Shown here in pieces: positions 21,201-33,620 of a stretch of DNA of 64,000 nt. The notes below the pieces were generated by a model. The model saw nothing but the letters and a program-made list of their open reading frames with translations, had not been told where the DNA came from and did not search any database. The stretch comes from Amycolatopsis antarctica (GTDB lineage: Bacteria > Actinomycetota > Actinomycetes > Mycobacteriales > Pseudonocardiaceae): the NCBI RefSeq assembly GCF_002262875.1, contig NZ_NKYE01000011.1, positions 124,001 through 188,000 on the forward strand. Reading direction: 5' to 3'. Position 1 is the first letter of the stretch; the number at the start of each line of letters is the position of its first letter. Both the position numbers and the translations under genes were made by a program.

Positions 21201-24200
21201 CCGGCCCGGCACCGTGTTCCCGCAACCCGCCCGCGAGCGCGGCCACCCGCGCCTCGAACTCGGCGTAGGTGTGGTGCTCGCCGTCCGCGACGAGCGCGGT
21301 CGCCCGCGGGGTGCGGGCCACCTGCTCGGCGAACAGCGCGGGCAGGGTGGTGTCCGGAACGGGGTGGGCGGTGGCGTTCCACGTCCGCAGCACGGTGTCG
21401 TGATCCCGCTCGGCCACCAGCCGCGCCGTTCCGACGGCGGCGTCGGGATCGTGCCACAGCCAGGCCGCCGCGCGCTCCAGCGTCCCGGTCAGCCGGCGGG
21501 CGGTGTTCTCGTCGATCGCGTCCGGACGGTGGCGCACCGACAGCCGCAGCCGCTCGCCGGGGGCGATCAGCAGCGTCAGCGGGTAGTGCGTGGCATCGAC
21601 CTCGGTCAGCCCGGCGACCCGCAGTCCTGCCTGTTCCTCGGCCTCGGCCAGCGCAGCGTCGTCGATCGGGTAGCTCTCGAACACCACGAGGGTGTCGAAG
21701 AGTTGCCCGGTGCCCGCGGCGCGCTGGATCTCGGCCAGGCCCAGGTACTGTGCGTCGACCAGCCGGGACTGCTCCGCCCGTACCCGGGTCAGCAGCGTGG
21801 CTGCCGTCTCCGCGGGGTGTAGCCGGACCCGGACCGGGACGGTGTTGATGAACAGTCCGATCATCTGCTCGGAACCGGCGAGGTCCGCGGGCCTGCCGTG
21901 GACGGTGGTGCCGAAGACGACGTCCTGGCTTCCGGTGTGCCCGGCGAGCACCAGCGACCAGAGAACCTGGACGACGGTGTTCAGGGTCAGGCCCCGATCC
22001 CTGGCCAGCGCCGCGAGTCCGGCGGTGACCTCCTCCGGAAGTTCCACCGAGACCTCGGCGGGCAGCGCGGCCGGGGTCAGCCCGGGCGCCACCAGGGTCG
22101 GCTCGTCCACATCGGACAGTGCCTCCCGCCAGGCGGCGGTCGCCGACTCCCGGTCCTGCCCGGCCAGCCAGCCCAGGTAGTCCCGGTACGCGGCGGGCTC
22201 GGGCAGCGTCTCGCTCCGGTTCCCGTTGCCGTACAAAACGAACAGCTCACGACCGTAGAGCGGCCCGGACCAGCCGTCCATCAGGATGTGGTGGTGGCTC
22301 AGCAGGAACCGGTGGCCGCCGCCCGGTACGCGCACCAGGGTGGCCCGGATCAGCGGTGGTGCCGCGAGGTCGAATCCCGCGGCACGGTCCCGCTCGGCGA
22401 TCGCGTCGAACCGCGACCGCGCCTCCACATCGTCCACATCGGACAGATCAATCTCCCGCCACGGCAGCGTCACCCGGTCCAGGACGAATTGGGCGGGCCG
22501 GGGAGACTCGCCCTGCACGAAACCGGCGCGCAGATTCGGATACCGGTCGAGCAGGGTCTCGGCACAGCGGCGCAGCAACGCCGGGTCGAGGTCACCGTCG
22601 AGATCGAACACCTGCTGCACGGTGTAGACATCGGCCCCGTCCGACTCCAGCGAGTCCAGGAAGAGCAGACCTTCTTGCAGGGGCGACAGAGGCCACAGTT
22701 CGGCGATCTCGGCCCCGGCCGGCACCACGCCTGTCAGCGCGACCGGATCGACCGCGAGGTCACCGGGCACCGGCCGCTCCGCGCGCTCGGCCGGATCGAC
22801 GGGCTCGGCGACCGCCGCCAGCTCCGCCACCGTCTGCTGTTCGAACACCTGCCGGGCGGTGATCCGCCATCCGGCGGCACGCATCCGGGAGACGACCTGG
22901 ATGGAGGAGATGCTGTCCCCGCCGAGGGCGAAGAAGCCCGCGTCGGCATCGACCTCCGGCACGCCGAGGATGCTCGCGTACGCGGTGGCCAGTGCCAGCT
23001 CGGCGGCGGTGCCGGGTGCCCTGCCGGCCCCGGTCGCCGTGCCGGGCGCAAATCGGTCCGATGTGGACAATGCCCGGCGGTCCACCTTCCCGCTGGCGTT
23101 CAGTGGCAGCTCGGCCACCTCCACCACGGCCGCCGGGACGAGGTACCCGGGCAGCAGCGCGGCGAGCCTGCCGCGCAGCCCCTCCGGGTCGACCCTGTCG
23201 ACCCGGCCGAGGGGGACGACGTAGGCGACGAGCCTGGACGCGGACCCGTCGGCGCGGGTGACCACGGCGCAGGCACCGATCTCGGGCTCGGCGAGCAGCG
23301 CCGCCTCCACCTCACCCGGTTCGATCCGGAACCCGCGCACCTTGAGCTGCTCGTCGGAACGGCCGAGGAACTCCAGCTCCCCGTCCGCGGTCCACCGCGC
23401 CAGGTCGCCGGTGCGGTACATCCTGGCCCCGGTCCCGCCGAGCGGATCCGCCACGAAACGCGCGGAGGTCTCCGCCGGCGCGTTCCGGTAGCCGCGCGCC
23501 AGCGCGTCGCCACAGACGTACAGCTCCCCCGGCACCCCGGAGGGCACCGGGCGCAGCGCCTCGTCGAGTACGTACACCCGCCTGCCGGTGTCCGGCCCGC
23601 CGATGAGCACCCGCCCACCACCGTCGAAGTCCCGCGGGCACTCCCACACCGTCGCGTTGACGGTGGTCTCGGTCGGGCCGTAGGCGTTGAACACCCGGTG
23701 CCCGGACGCCCAGCGGCCGAGCAGTCCGGCCGGTACCCGGTCCGAGCCGACGACCACGGTGGTGCCCTCCGGCAGTCCGCCTGCCGGCAGCGTCTCCAGG
23801 GCGGCGGGCGGCAGATCGACGTGGGTGATCCCGGTACGCGCGAGGTAACGAGCGAGCCCCTCACCGAGCCGTTCACTCTCATCCGGGACGCACAGCGTCC
23901 CGCCGGAGAGCACCGACATCGCCAGCTCCTCGACGAACACGTCGAACGCGGGCGAGGTGAACTGCAACACCCGCGCGCCGGTGCCCGCGCCGTAGGTACG
24001 GACCGCGGTGGCCACCAGCGCCTCGATCGCCGAATCGGCGACGAGCACGCCCTTCGGCCTCCCCGTCGAGCCGGAGGTGTGGATCAGGTACGCCGCGGCA
24101 CCGGGCAGTGGTTCCGGCAGGGGGGCGCCCGGATCGTCGGCGGGCAGCGGCGCGTCGAGCAGCACCGCCGGCAGGCCCGGCGGCAGCGACCCGGCGGTAG

Positions 24201-27200
24201 CACCCGTGGTGAGGGCCAGTACCGGGGCCGAGCCCGCCACGATCTCGGCGATCCTGGCGGCCGGAGTGTCCGGGGTGACCGGCAGATAGACGGCGCCCGC
24301 CCTCGCGACGGCCAGGAACGCGGTCACCGCGTCGAGCCCGCGTCCGAGCGCGACGAGCACCGGGGTCTCCGCACCGGCCCCCCGGGCGCGGAGCACCCTG
24401 GCCAGCCGCGCGGTGTCGGCGTCCAGCTCGGCGTAGCTGCGGGTCCCGGCCCCGGTCAGCACGGCGGGTGCCTGCGGGGTACGGGCGACGGCGGCGGCGA
24501 ACAGGGCTGCGATGCCGCGTCTGCCCGGCTGCCGCACTCCCCGGCCACGGTCGAGCAGCCGGTCCCGTTCCCGTGCCGTCATCAACTCGATCGAGGAGAC
24601 CGGACGGTCGGGATCGGCGAGCGCTTCGCCGAGGAAGCGCAACAGCCGGTCGGTCAGCAGTTCCGCGCTCCGCCGCTCGAACAGATCCGTGCGGTGGATC
24701 AGCGCGCCGTGGACCTCCCCGGTGCTGGTGGCGACGAACTCGAAGTCCAGGTCGAACTTCGCCACCGGAACCTGGATCCGGTGCGGGGCGACGGTCAGCC
24801 CGCCGAACCGGCGGGCCTCGATGTCGGCGTGCTGGTACGCGATGCCGACGGTGAACAAAGGGTGATGCGCCAGGGACCGGCGCGGGCGCACCAGGTCCAC
24901 CACCCGGTCGAAGGGCAGGTCCTGGTTGCCGAACGCGCTCAGGTCGGCTTCCCGGACACGGCCGAGCAGTTCCCGGAAGGTGGGCCGCCCGCCGAGATCG
25001 GTGCGCAGTACGACGGTGTCGGTGAAGAAGCCCACCACCTCGTCGAGAACGCTGTCCGCGCGCCCGGCGACCTGGGTGCCCAGCGGGATGTCCTCGCCCG
25101 CGCCGAGCCGGTGCAGCAGGCCGGCGACGGCCGCCTGCATGAGCATGAACTGGGTGACCCCGCAGTCCGCGGCGAGTGCCCGCGCCGCCTCGCGCACCGA
25201 CGGCGGCAGGGTGAACTCCACGGCGTCGCCGTGCTGCCCGGCGACCGCGGGACGCGGATGGTCGGTGGGCAGCTCGATCAGCTCGGGCAGACCGTCCAGG
25301 GTGGCCTGCCAGAACCGCCCCTGCCGGTCCGCGAGTTCGGTCCCGTCGAGCAGCTTCCCCTGCCACAGCGCGAAATCGGCGTACTGGACGGGCAGGGGTT
25401 CCTGCTGTGGCGCGGCCCCCAGGGTGCGCGCCCGGTAGGCGCCGAACAGGTCGCGGCGCAACGGCCCCGCCGACCACTCGTCCCCGGCGATGTGGTGCAG
25501 CAGGAACAGCAGCACGTGGTCGTCCTCGGCCAGCCGGAACAGCACCGGCCGCAGTGGCGGTTCCCGGTCGAGCCGGAACTCGTGGGCGGCGGCCGCTCCG
25601 ATCCCCGGTACCAGTTCCGCTTCGGTGACCTCCACGAGCGGCAGCTCCGGCCGTACCTGGTCGAGCACCTGCTGGTACGGCGTTCCGTCGTGGTCGGGAA
25701 AGACCGTGCGCAGCACCTCGTGACGGTCGCAGAGGTCGGCGGCCGCCGCTCGCAGCGCGGCCACGTCGAGGTGGCCGCCGATCCGCCACACCAGCGGCAG
25801 GTTGTACGTCGCGGACGGGCCGTCCATCCGGTACAGGAACCACAGGCTGCGCTGGGTGGCCGACAGGGGAACACACTCCGGCCGGGGCCCGGCGGTGATG
25901 GCGGGCGCACCGTCCGAGGCGGCGGTGAGCGCCCTGGCCAGACCCGCGGCCGTCGGGTTCTCGAACACGGTGCGCACGGAGAGCTGGGAGCCCAGAACCG
26001 AGCGCAGGGCGCTGACGAGCTTCACCACCAGCAGCGAATGCCCGCCCAGTGCGAAAAAGTTGTCGTCCACCCCGGCGTGCGGGACACCGAGGACCGCGGC
26101 GAACTGCTCGCTGATCAGGGTCTCGGTGTGGTCGCGTGCCTCCCGGTGCGCGGTCACCGACTCGCGCACCGGCTCCGGCAGCGCCGCCCGGTCGAGCTTT
26201 CCGTTGGCGGTCAACGGGAACTCGGGCACGACCAGCAGCACGGCCGGGATCATGTACTCCGGCAGCGTGGCCGCCAGCGCGGTCCGGAGCGCCTCCGCCG
26301 TGGTGCTCTCTGTCGCGCTCTCCGCGTAGCCGATCAGCTCCTGTGCTCCCCCGGCACCGGGCCGGGCGAGGACGACGGCGCCCACGACTCCGGGCACCGC
26401 GATCATCGCCTGCTCGATCTCGCCCGGTTCGATACGGAAGCCGCGCACCTTCACCTGGTCATCGGTGCGGCCGAGGTAGCGCAACGTGCCGTCGGCGTTC
26501 CACGCGGCCAGGTCACCGGTCCGATACATCCGCTCACCCGCCGGGCCGTGCGGATCGGCGACGAACCGGGTCGCACTGAGGCCGGCGCGCCGCACGTACC
26601 CGTCGGCGAGCTGGGCCCCGGCGAGGTAGAGCTCCCCGGGACTGCCGGCTGCCACCGGCCGCAGCGCCGCGTCCAGCACGTAGCAGCGGGTGTTCCACAG
26701 TGGACGGCCGATCGGGACCGGACGGGTGCTGTCCTCCGCCCCGGCGTCGGCCATCGTCACCTCGACGGCCGCCTCGGTGGGGCCGTACAGGTTCAGCAGT
26801 TCGATCTCGCCCAGCACCTGCCGGGCCCGCACCGCGAGCTCACCGGGCAGCGCCTCCCCGCTACACAGCACCCGGCGCGGCGGCACCGCCGAGGCCGCCG
26901 CCGGGTCGGCGAGGTATGCGTTCAGCATCGACGGCACGAAGTGCACCGTCGTCACCTGTTCGTCCTCGATCAGCCGCGCCAGGTACGCCGGATCGCGGTG
27001 ACCGTCCGGGCGGGCGACGACCAGCGCGCACCCGGTCGCGGCGGGCCAGAACAGTTCCGGCACCGAGACGTCGAAGGACACCGGCGTCTTGAGCATCATC
27101 CGGTCCGTCGTGGACGGACGGTAGGTCTCCCGCATCCACCGCAATCGGTTGGCGATGGCCGCGTGCGATACCACCACCCCCTTCGGCCTGCCGGTGGAAC

Positions 27201-28977
27201 CCGAGGTGTAGATGACGTAGGCGGCGTGCCGGGGTCCGGCGGCGGAGTCGGTCACCGGCGGCAGGCCCCGGGCGGGCAGACCGGCTCCGGTGACGACGGC
27301 CGCAGGCTCCGCGTCGGAGATCATGAACTCGGCGCGATCGGCCGGGTGGGCGGGATCGATCGGCAGGTACGCCGCGCCGAGGCGGTGCACGGCGTAGAGC
27401 GTGGCCACCAGCTCGGCCGACCGGGGCAGCGCCACGGCGACGACGTCGCCGGCCCGGACCCCGTCCGCCCGCAGGGCCGCGGCGATGGCGCCGATCCTGG
27501 CGTCGAGTTCGGCGAAGGTCCACCGCGCGTCCCCTGCCAGTACCGCGGGAGCGTCCGGCGTGGCCGTGACCCACTCGGCGAACAGCGCGGGCAGCGTCGT
27601 CGCGGGCAGCGGCCGTGCCGTGTCGTTCCAGGCGCGCAGGACCGTGTCGCGCTCGGCCGCGCCGAGCAGGGGCAGCCTGCCCACCGGGAGCGCGGCGTCC
27701 TCGGCGAGGGCGGTGAGCACCCGGACCAGAGTGTCGAGCAGCAGGCGGGCGTCACCGGCGTCGAGCACGTCGGCACGGAAGGTGCACCGCACCTCCAGTT
27801 CGCGGCCCGGGATCAGGATCATGCTCACCGGGTAGTGCACGGCGTCGCGGGTCTGCACGGCACGCACGTCCAGTCCCCCGGCGCGCTGCTGCTCGACCAG
27901 GGCCTGCTCGTCGACCGGGTAGCTCTCGAAGACGACGAGGCTGTCGAACAGCTCGCCGCCGCCCGCGAGCTGCTGGATCTCGGTCAGCCCGAGGTGCTGG
28001 TAATCCAGCAGCGCGGCCTGTTCGGCCTGAACCCGGTCGAGCAGCCCGCCGACCGACTCGGCCGGATCGAGCCGAACGCGCACCGGCACGGTGTTGATGA
28101 ACAACCCCACCATGTCGTGCGCGCCGGGCAGGTCCGCGGGCCTGCCGTGCACGGTGGTCCCGAACACGACGTCCTGCCTGCCGGTACGGGCACCGAGGAC
28201 GATCGCCCAGGCCGCCTGCACCACCGTGTTGAGCGTGACGCCACGGGCGCGGGCGAACGCGGTCAGCCGCGCTGCGGCCTCCTCCGGAAGGTGGTCGGCC
28301 AGCCGCTCCGGGAAGGCGGGGCTCCGGCCGGGGTCGGTGCCCGCCACCAGAGTCGCACCGTCCACATCGGACAGCGTCGCGCGCCAGGCCGCCCGCGCGG
28401 CGTCCCGGTCGCGACCGGCGAGCCAGGCGAGGTAGTTGCGGTACGGCCGCACCCGCGGCAGCCGGGAGGCGTCGCCCCTGGCCGCGTAGAGGGCGAACAG
28501 GTCGCGGCCGAGCAGCGGACCCGACCAGCCGTCCATCAGCAGGTGGTGATGGGTCAGCAGGAGCCGGTGCTCGTCCTCGGCGAGGTGGAGCAGGGTGAAC
28601 CGGACCAGCGGGGGCGCCTCCACGTCGAAGCGGGTGCGCTGGTCCTCCTCGGCGATCATGTCGGCGGCGTGCCTGCGTTCCCCGGCGGTCGCGCCGGGAA
28701 CGTCGGTCTCGGTGAAGGGGACCTCGACGTGCCGCATGACCAGTTGCACCGGACGTTCGACGCCGGTCGCGGTGATGGCGACCCGCAGGTTCGCGTGCCG
28801 GTCGAGCAATGCTCTCGCGGCGGCCCGCAGTGCGTCCGCGTCCACCTCGCCCGCCAGCTCGAACTGCAACTGCACCGTGTAGACGTCACGCGCGTTCTCG
28901 TCGAAGGAGGAGAGGAAGAACATCCCTTCCTGCAACGGGGACAGCGGGAGAACGTCCTCCAGGCCGGTACGGGTCAT
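15067..28977 (-). CDS. Siderophore NRPS B: modules 5-8
   Basis: A 4636-aa synthetase starting at ATG 28977 in an ATGA overlap with NRPS A; the open frame above it shadows NRPS A. Domain order: C5 ([10 protein letters not shown], near 145), A5 (near 590), PCP5 (GGHSLL, near 980), C6 (HHIAGDEWS, near 1163), A6 (near 1635), PCP6 (GGDSIS, near 2020), C7 ([10 protein letters not shown], near 2230), A7 (near 2680), PCP7 (GGDSIS, near 3064), E7 ([10 protein letters not shown], near 3255), C8 ([10 protein letters not shown], near 3735), A8 (near 4180), PCP8 (GGDSIL, near 4565). It ends in an acidic tail, [14 protein letters not shown], that looks like a short docking motif for NRPS C. Pockets read Ser-like, basic, Ser and Ser for A5-A8. 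Modules 6 and 8 carry E-type carrier motifs but no E domain. Confidence 0.93.
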   Translation of the reverse strand: MTRTGLEDVLPLSPLQEGMFFLSSFDENARDVYTVQLQFELAGEVDADALRAAARALLDRHANLRVAITATGVERPVQLVMRHVEVPFTETDVPGATAGERRHAADMIAEEDQRTRFDVEAPPLVRFTLLHLAEDEHRLLLTHHHLLMDGWSGPLLGRDLFALYAARGDASRLPRVRPYRNYLAWLAGRDRDAARAAWRATLSDVDGATLVAGTDPGRSPAFPERLADHLPEEAAARLTAFARARGVTLNTVVQAAWAIVLGARTGRQDVVFGTTVHGRPADLPGAHDMVGLFINTVPVRVRLDPAESVGGLLDRVQAEQAALLDYQHLGLTEIQQLAGGGELFDSLVVFESYPVDEQALVEQQRAGGLDVRAVQTRDAVHYPVSMILIPGRELEVRCTFRADVLDAGDARLLLDTLVRVLTALAEDAALPVGRLPLLGAAERDTVLRAWNDTARPLPATTLPALFAEWVTATPDAPAVLAGDARWTFAELDARIGAIAAALRADGVRAGDVVAVALPRSAELVATLYAVHRLGAAYLPIDPAHPADRAEFMISDAEPAAVVTGAGLPARGLPPVTDSAAGPRHAAYVIYTSGSTGRPKGVVVSHAAIANRLRWMRETYRPSTTDRMMLKTPVSFDVSVPELFWPAATGCALVVARPDGHRDPAYLARLIEDEQVTTVHFVPSMLNAYLADPAAASAVPPRRVLCSGEALPGELAVRARQVLGEIELLNLYGPTEAAVEVTMADAGAEDSTRPVPIGRPLWNTRCYVLDAALRPVAAGSPGELYLAGAQLADGYVRRAGLSATRFVADPHGPAGERMYRTGDLAAWNADGTLRYLGRTDDQVKVRGFRIEPGEIEQAMIAVPGVVGAVVLARPGAGGAQELIGYAESATESTTAEALRTALAATLPEYMIPAVLLVVPEFPLTANGKLDRAALPEPVRESVTAHREARDHTETLISEQFAAVLGVPHAGVDDNFFALGGHSLLVVKLVSALRSVLGSQLSVRTVFENPTAAGLARALTAASDGAPAITAGPRPECVPLSATQRSLWFLYRMDGPSATYNLPLVWRIGGHLDVAALRAAAADLCDRHEVLRTVFPDHDGTPYQQVLDQVRPELPLVEVTEAELVPGIGAAAAHEFRLDREPPLRPVLFRLAEDDHVLLFLLHHIAGDEWSAGPLRRDLFGAYRARTLGAAPQQEPLPVQYADFALWQGKLLDGTELADRQGRFWQATLDGLPELIELPTDHPRPAVAGQHGDAVEFTLPPSVREAARALAADCGVTQFMLMQAAVAGLLHRLGAGEDIPLGTQVAGRADSVLDEVVGFFTDTVVLRTDLGGRPTFRELLGRVREADLSAFGNQDLPFDRVVDLVRPRRSLAHHPLFTVGIAYQHADIEARRFGGLTVAPHRIQVPVAKFDLDFEFVATSTGEVHGALIHRTDLFERRSAELLTDRLLRFLGEALADPDRPVSSIELMTARERDRLLDRGRGVRQPGRRGIAALFAAAVARTPQAPAVLTGAGTRSYAELDADTARLARVLRARGAGAETPVLVALGRGLDAVTAFLAVARAGAVYLPVTPDTPAARIAEIVAGSAPVLALTTGATAGSLPPGLPAVLLDAPLPADDPGAPLPEPLPGAAAYLIHTSGSTGRPKGVLVADSAIEALVATAVRTYGAGTGARVLQFTSPAFDVFVEELAMSVLSGGTLCVPDESERLGEGLARYLARTGITHVDLPPAALETLPAGGLPEGTTVVVGSDRVPAGLLGRWASGHRVFNAYGPTETTVNATVWECPRDFDGGGRVLIGGPDTGRRVYVLDEALRPVPSGVPGELYVCGDALARGYRNAPAETSARFVADPLGGTGARMYRTGDLARWTADGELEFLGRSDEQLKVRGFRIEPGEVEAALLAEPEIGACAVVTRADGSASRLVAYVVPLGRVDRVDPEGLRGRLAALLPGYLVPAAVVEVAELPLNASGKVDRRALSTSDRFAPGTATGAGRAPGTAAELALATAYASILGVPEVDADAGFFALGGDSISSIQVVSRMRAAGWRITARQVFEQQTVAELAAVAEPVDPAERAERPVPGDLAVDPVALTGVVPAGAEIAELWPLSPLQEGLLFLDSLESDGADVYTVQQVFDLDGDLDPALLRRCAETLLDRYPNLRAGFVQGESPRPAQFVLDRVTLPWREIDLSDVDDVEARSRFDAIAERDRAAGFDLAAPPLIRATLVRVPGGGHRFLLSHHHILMDGWSGPLYGRELFVLYGNGNRSETLPEPAAYRDYLGWLAGQDRESATAAWREALSDVDEPTLVAPGLTPAALPAEVSVELPEEVTAGLAALARDRGLTLNTVVQVLWSLVLAGHTGSQDVVFGTTVHGRPADLAGSEQMIGLFINTVPVRVRLHPAETAATLLTRVRAEQSRLVDAQYLGLAEIQRAAGTGQLFDTLVVFESYPIDDAALAEAEEQAGLRVAGLTEVDATHYPLTLLIAPGERLRLSVRHRPDAIDENTARRLTGTLERAAAWLWHDPDAAVGTARLVAERDHDTVLRTWNATAHPVPDTTLPALFAEQVARTPRATALVADGEHHTYAEFEARVAALAGGLREHGAGPGTVVAVRLPRSIDLVATLHAVHRCGAAYLPVDPDHPEHRIRLLTEDARPVVTVTPDLLGRLAEGPVLPAGTVAVSGADAAYVIYTSGSTGVPKGVVVEHGAIANRLLWMAEHYGFGPGERTLQKTPATFDVSVWEFFLPLLTGGTLVLARPDGHRDPAYLAELIRTESVDTVHFVPSMLTAFLAEPAAADCAGTLRRLVCSGEALPADLTVRARETLGVAVHNLYGPTEAAVDVTAWDTGSDDGSRPVPIGRPVWNTRVYVLDPALRPVAPEAPGELYLAGAQLARGYLGRAALSARAFVADPHGGSGERMYRTGDLAAWNADGTLRYLGRTDHQVKLRGQRIEPGEIEHALRALDGVAEAAVLALGDAAGTRLVGYVTAGGAEVTGDRLRDALATRLPAHLVPSAVLVLDSLPLTSSGKLDRKALPAPDFAAATGGREPDGPVESALATAFADVLGLDRVGADDGFFALGGDSISSLQLIGRLRALGHRVTPRQVFELRTVGELARVAVPAAASVPVRDSALATDGSGTAVLLPVMRELRELGGDHRRFSQSMLVGVPAAAWLDDLRALLAALLDTHDALRAELGEDWEYRIRPRAAVAPADILRRVDITEAGEELAAVIGREFAAELDALDPGRGRMLRAVWFDAGRDRPGRLLLLAHHLVVDGVSWRVLLDDLATGWDSRRSGARIVLEPAGTSLPAWSRALAARSDDPQWMEDRARWQEILSGPARIGTERALDAAIDTRATVRSHELTISGEVTAELLTSVPAAVHGGVQDVLLAALALAVGRRRRAHGHRSGGGLRIDLEGHGRDEHLVPGTDLSRTVGWFTTVYPVLIGADTADVLGTMMSVKEELRAVPDALGFGVLRHLRPDGAELGGDTASVLFNYLGRMGTPGGGTGDWTPAAESGSLDASADRVTPVSHPLEINAVTVDTGQGPELHATWSFADGVFDEAGVRELAEGWRTALAELATAARGVDRRTPSDFPLATVEQSDVDTLARPGIEDLLPLSPLQEGLLFQSVVDEGGAGAYMVAHTHEIDGEVDPERLRAAGTALLERHAALRASFRQTVSGGFVQVIPARAELVPEFHDLSDVDGVGAARTLDTLTADAAATRFDPAEGPLVRLVLVRLAARRHRLLLTHHHILADGWSGPLLAGELFALYGNGADPSALDPVRPYSDHLAWLSRQDDAAAERAWTTALSGVDGPTLIAPDAAPAAGEPERLTEELPAGLTERIDATCAELGITRSTVLNAAWALVLGRHTGRTDVVFGVTVHGRPADLPGSDRMIGLFINTVPVRVRVDHAEPVPELLCRLRDEQSRLLEHQHAGLARIQRWAGTGELFDTLVVYESYPVDQRGLAETERAAGLRVDSVTGTDATHYPLTLVAVPGDRLTVGLDVRTDVVPRETADALLRALVTALTGLAGADARPVGRLPLLPENERTAALGQGRGPQVAVETATLDTLFAQRVRTAPDAEAVSHDGRTLSYAGFDELAGRIAGGLAARGAGPGALVAVSLPRSIEMVATLYAVHRCGAAYLPVDPEHPEERIAALLADAAPSVVVTEEMLGELTGGPPMRAGTVCVPAAAPAYVIYTSGSTGRPKGVVVGHDAVVNRLRWMEQEYGFGPADRILQKTPITFDVSVWELFLPLITGGTLEIADPGGHRDPAYLAGLIRTTGVTTVHFVPSMLRPFLDEPSAAGLGLRRVVCSGEALGEDLVRAHRRVLPGTALLNLYGPTEAAVDVTHADTAREPEGTSVPIGRPVWNTGAHVLDGALRPVPAGAAGELYLAGVQLARGYLGRAGLTAERFVANPLGENGSRLYRTGDLARRRADGALEYLGRTDEQVKIRGQRVEPGEVTAAMAALPGVGGAETIARPDGAGGLRLIGYLLGPDRDPAPIREALVAVLPAHLVPAAFVWLDEFPVTPNGKLDRAALPDPDPVATGEVGPRNDVERLLAEETARVLGLDRVGVLDDFFALGGDSILSLRLIGRARQSGLRVTARQVFELRTVAALAVVADTVAAADEPVTGSTAPLIELDEDEFADFADEWSVS
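18261..22730 (-). other. NRPS module 7: C-A-PCP-E, predicted D-Ser
   Basis: Boundaries are approximate. The A7 pocket D-V-W-H-V-S-L-V-D matches the serine code. PCP7 GGDSIS is followed by a full E domain ([26 protein letters not shown]), so D-serine is expected. Confidence 0.78.
22731..25890 (-). other. NRPS module 6: C-A-PCP, basic residue predicted
   Basis: Boundaries are approximate. The LCL-type C domain has HHIAGDEWS. The A6 pocket D-V-E-D-V-G-A-V-N has acidic residues at the 239 and 278 positions, as in Orn/Arg/Lys-type pockets, so ornithine or a hydroxyornithine derivative is plausible. PCP6 is GGDSIS but no E domain follows. Confidence 0.65.
25891..28977 (-). other. NRPS module 5: C-A-PCP, Ser-like pocket
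   Basis: Boundaries are approximate. The DCL-type C domain follows E4 in trans. The A5 pocket D-V-P-H-L-S-L-V-E is serine-like except for Pro at the 239 position and Glu at 331, so the substrate is uncertain. PCP5 has the L-type motif GGHSLL, and the next C domain is LCL type, in agreement. Confidence 0.65.
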
Positions 28978-31900
28978 GCCTTGCCCCACTTCGCTTCCAA
29001 GGTGTCGATCTGGTGCTGGCTCAGGGAGACCAGTGCGAGATCCGACGGGGTGTGCCCGCCGGCCGCCGGCCCGGCCGCGTGGTCCGCGAGCGCGTCCAGC
29101 GTGTCCAGCCAGGTCTCGGCGAGGTCGTGTGCCCCGGTGTCGTCGATGACCCCGGGTGCGTACAGCCAGTCCACGTGCAACTCGGTCTCCCCGTCGATCT
29201 CCACGGCCACCGCGTTGATCTCCAGCGCGTGCGCCATCGGCTGGCCCGGTTCGGCGGCACCGTCCACACCGGACGCTCCGGCGACCGGCTGCCAGTCGGT
29301 GTCCCCGGCGGGCTCGGTGAACCGGCCGAGGTAGTTGAAGGAGACCTCGGGCTCGGCGTACGCGGCGAGTTCGGGGGCCGCCGCCGGATCGAGGTGGCGC
29401 AGCACGCCGTAACCGAGCCCCTGCTCCCCCGGAACGCCGACGAGCTGTTCCTTCACCGCCTTCAGTACTCGGCCGGCGGACTCGCCACCGGCGAGCGCGT
29501 CTCCGAGGTCGGCGCCCGCGATTCCCAGCCGCACCGGGTACCCGGTGGTGAACCAGCCGACCGTGCCGGACAGGTCCGCACCGGCGAGAAGTTCGGTGCG
29601 GCCGTGGCCCTCCAGCCGGACCAGCAGTTCCCGGGTCGGTGTCCCGGCTCTGGCGTGCCCACGCGCCACCGCGAGGGTCAACGCGGTCAGCAGGACCTCC
29701 TGCACCCCCGTCCCGTACGCCTCCGGCAGCGCGGTCAGCAGCGGCGCACAGCGGTGGGCCGGGACGACCTGGTGGATCAGCCGCGCCACGCCGACGAGGT
29801 CCCGCCGCGGGTCGGTCGGGCCGCCCGCGGGGCCCTCCGGTGCGGCGGTGAGCGTCGCCCGCCAGTGCGGCAGTTCGCCCGCGAACTCGCCCTCGGTACC
29901 CGCCTCGGCCAGACGCCGCGCCCAGGCCCGGAACGAGGTCCCGCTCGCCGGGTCCGGCGGGTCCGTCCCGGCCGCCACGGCGGCCCACGCCGCCGCGAAG
30001 TCGCCGGGCAGGATCCGCCACGACACCCCGTCCACGGCGAGATGGTGGATCAGCACGATCAGCCTGCCGGGCAGGCCCTCGCCGGACCGCAGCCAGACGA
30101 ACCGCGCCAGCACGCCGTTCTCCGGCGCCAGCAGATCCGCGGCCCGGTCGAGATGTTCCGCCACCACGTCCGGCAACCGGTACTCGTCCACCGCCGAAAC
30201 GTCCACAGTAGACACGAGGTCGGCGGGCTGGACGGCGTCGCCGGGCGGCACCTCCAGCGTCCATCCGCCGTCCTCGGTCCGGTCGAGGCGGGCGCGGAGC
30301 ATGTCGTGCCTGCCGAGCACTGCCCGCACCACCGACAGCAGCCCGGATTCGGTCAGTCCGGCCGGCGTGCGCAGCACCTGCGACTGGCTGAACCGGCCGA
30401 TCGGCCCGCCCAGGTCGCGCAGCCACAACATGACGGGTGTCGCGGGCATGGTGCCCACCGGGTCCGCGGTGACCGGGGCGGCCCGCGGCCCGGAGGTCTC
30501 GCGGCTCGCGGCCAGGTCGGCCAGTGCGGCGACCGTCCTGCACTCGAAGACGTCCCGCGCCCGCAGGTCCAGGCCCGCGGCGTGGGCCCTGCTGACCACC
30601 TGGATGGAGGAGATGCTGTCCCCGCCGAGTGCGAAGAAGTCGTCCGCCGAACCGATCGCGGGCAGGCCCAGCACCTCGCCGACGATCCCGGCCAGCGTCC
30701 GCGCGACGCGACCCCCGGCATCCGGGCCCTGGCCGGCCGGGGTCGCCACCGGGGGCTCGGGCAGCGCCCTGCGGTCGAGCTTTCCGTTGGGTGTCAACGG
30801 GAATTCGTCCAGCTCGACGAACACGGCGGGGACCATGTGATCGGGCAGCGTGCGCAGTGCCGCTGCCCGGACGTCGGTCACGTCCAGTTCCCCGTCGGCG
30901 ACCAGGTAGCCGATCAGCCGGTTCCCGCCGCGCGTGTCGGGCACGGCCACCACGGCCGCCCCGCCGACCACCGGGTGGGCGGTGAGCACCGCCTCGACCT
31001 CACCGGGTTCGATCCGGAACCCGCGCACCTTCACCTGGTGGTCCGCACGGCCCGCGTAGACGAGCGTGCCGTCCGGGCGGCGGCGGGCAAGGTCGCCGGT
31101 GCGGTACAGCCGGGATCCCGCGGCACCGAAGGGATCGGCCACGAACCTGGCCGCGGTGAGCCCGGCGCGTCCGAGGTACCCCCTGGCCAGTCCCGTCCCG
31201 GCCGCGTACAGCTCACCGGTGACGCCCTCGGGCACCGGCCGCAGGCGGTGGTCGAGCAGATAGACGGCGGTGTTGTGCACCGGGTCGCCGATCGGCACCG
31301 CGGTCATGCCGGGCTCGTCCCGGCACTCCCAGAGGGTGATGTCGACGGTGGTCTCGGTCGGCCCGTAGGAGTTGAACATCGGCCGGTCCGCCGACCAGGC
31401 CCGGACGAGCGCCGGGGTGCACGCCTCGCCCGCGGTGATCACCGTCATCCCGGCCGGAACCCGCTCCGGGGCCAGCGAGGACAGGGCGGCCGGCGGCAGG
31501 GTCGCGTGCGTGATCTCGTGGTACCGCAGGAAATGCGCCAGCGGCTCACCCGCCCGCGCCTCGTCCGGCACGATCACCAGTGTGGCGCCGGTGAGCACGC
31601 CCATGCACAGTTCCCACACCGAGGTGTCGAAGCTGACCGAGGCGAACTGCAGCACCCGGCTGCCGGGACCGACGTCGAAGGCCTCGGTCATGGTGCCGAC
31701 GAGATCGGCGACTCCGGTATGGGTGACCGTGGTCCCCTTGGGCACACCGGTGGAGCCGGAGGTGTAGATGACGTACGCGGCGGCAGCCGGGGACGGCCGG
31801 ACGGCGGGCACGGCGCGGCCGGTCAAGGAGGCGCCGGTGCCGAGCAGCAACCGGGGCACCCCGGCGGGCGCGCGCACATCCGCCTCGGCGTCGGTCACCA

Positions 31901-33620
31901 GCAGGGACGGGGCCGCGTCGGCGAGCATGTGCGCGATCCGTCCCTCCGGGTACCCGGGGTCGACCGGCAGGTACACCGCACCGGCCTTCTGCACGGCCAG
32001 CATCGCCACGATCAGGTTCGCGCACCGGGGCAGCGCGACCGCGACGATCCGTTCCGGGCCCGCGCCCAGTCCGGCCAGCTCGCCCGCCAGTTCGTCCGAA
32101 CGGGCGTCCAGCTCGGCGTAGCTCAGTGAGTGGCCCGCGTCGGTCACCGCGGTCCGCTCCGGGTGAGCCGCGGCCGCGGCGGCGAACAGTTCCGCGAGCC
32201 CGAGGGGCCTGCGATCCCGCGCGGTCCGGTTGTGCTCGAGCAGCAGCCGGTCCCGCTCGCCGGGGAGCAGCACGTCGACCGTCTCGGACCGGGTGCCGGG
32301 CCGCTCCACCACGGCGCGGCAGAGCAGCTCGAACCGCCTGCCCAGCCGGCGGATCTCGTCCTCGCCGAACGCCGCCGCGGAGTACTTCCACACCAGCCGC
32401 AGCTCGGTACCGGGCTCGACGACCAGCGCCACCGGATAGTGGGTGTCGTCGTACGCCCGCACCTCGCGCAGGCCCAGTTCGCCCGCGGCGTCCCGTACGG
32501 CGGCGCCGTCGAGCGGGTAGTTCTGCACCACCAGAACGGTGTCGAACAGTTCCCCGGGCGCCGCTTCGCGCTGGATGTCCGCGAGGCCAAGATACTGGTG
32601 CTCGAGAAGTGCGGCCTGTTCCAGCCGGACCCGTTCGAGCAGGTCGCCCAGTGATTCGCCGGAGTCGGCCCGTACCCGCACCGGCACAGTGTTGGCACAC
32701 AGCCCGATCAGCGACGCCGAGCCGGCGAGCTCGGGTGGCCTGCCGGAGACGACGGCACCGAACACCACGTCCTCGCGTCCGGTCAGCCTGCCCAGCAGCA
32801 GTCCCCAGATCACCTGGACCAGCGTCGCCACCGTCAGGCCGTGGGAGCGCAGGAACGCGGTCAGCTCAGCGGTGAGACCCGCGGGCAGCACCGTCTCCTG
32901 CCTGCGAGCCCGCCGCTCCGCGTCGCCCGCGCCCGCCGGGGCCAGCAGGGTCGGCTCCTCCAGTCCGTCCAGGGCGTGCCGCCACGCCGCCCGGTCGGCC
33001 GCGATGTCCCGCCGGCCGAGCCAGGCCAGGTAGTCGCGGTAGGGCCTGCCGGGCGCGGTGGTGCCACCGCCGCCGTACGCCCGGAGCAGTTCCGCCACCA
33101 GGAGCGGGCCGGACCAGCCGTCGAACAGCAGGTGGTGCGCGGTGACCAGGAGCGCGCTGTGACCGCCGGGCAGGATCGCCGCGGTCAGGCGCAGCAGCGG
33201 GGGCGAGGCCGGGTCGAAACGTTCGCGCTCCTCCTCGGCCTCCGCCGTCGCGAGCGCGGCGGCCGGGTCGGCTTCCGCCCGCAGGTCGAGTACCCGGCAT
33301 CGCGCGGTGCCGGTGACCGGGACGAACTGCACCGGGGTCCCGGCCGCGGTGTAGGTGAAGCCGGCCCGCAGATTGGGGTGGTCGGCCAGAAGCGCACCGG
33401 CCGCGGCCCGGAGCCGTCCCCCGTCGACCGTGCCGTTCAGGTCGATCCGGAACCGCATCAGGTACGGATCCGGTCCGTCGTCGGCGAAACCGGTCAGGAA
33501 GAACAGTCCGGTCTGCAGCGGCGTCAACGGCAGCAGGTCGGTGACGGGGCCGCGTCCCGGTGCGGTCTCGATCGCCCGGACGTCCTGCGGGGTGAGCGGG
33601 ATGAGCGGGAAGTCCGAGGG
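28974..33620 (-). other. NRPS module 4: C-A-PCP-E
   Basis: Boundaries are approximate. The A4 pocket reads D-T-W-T-I-A-S-V-D, partly like phenylalanine pockets (DAWTIAAVC) but with Asp at 331; I leave it unassigned. E4 has [10 protein letters not shown] and EGHGRTE, but DLSGTVGWF replaces the common DLSRTVGWF. Confidence 0.65.

Noticed and set aside
21898..29334. Plus-strand open frame of about 2478 codons opposite NRPS B
   Set aside because: Same composition artefact: an antisense shadow of C, A, PCP and E domains on the minus strand.
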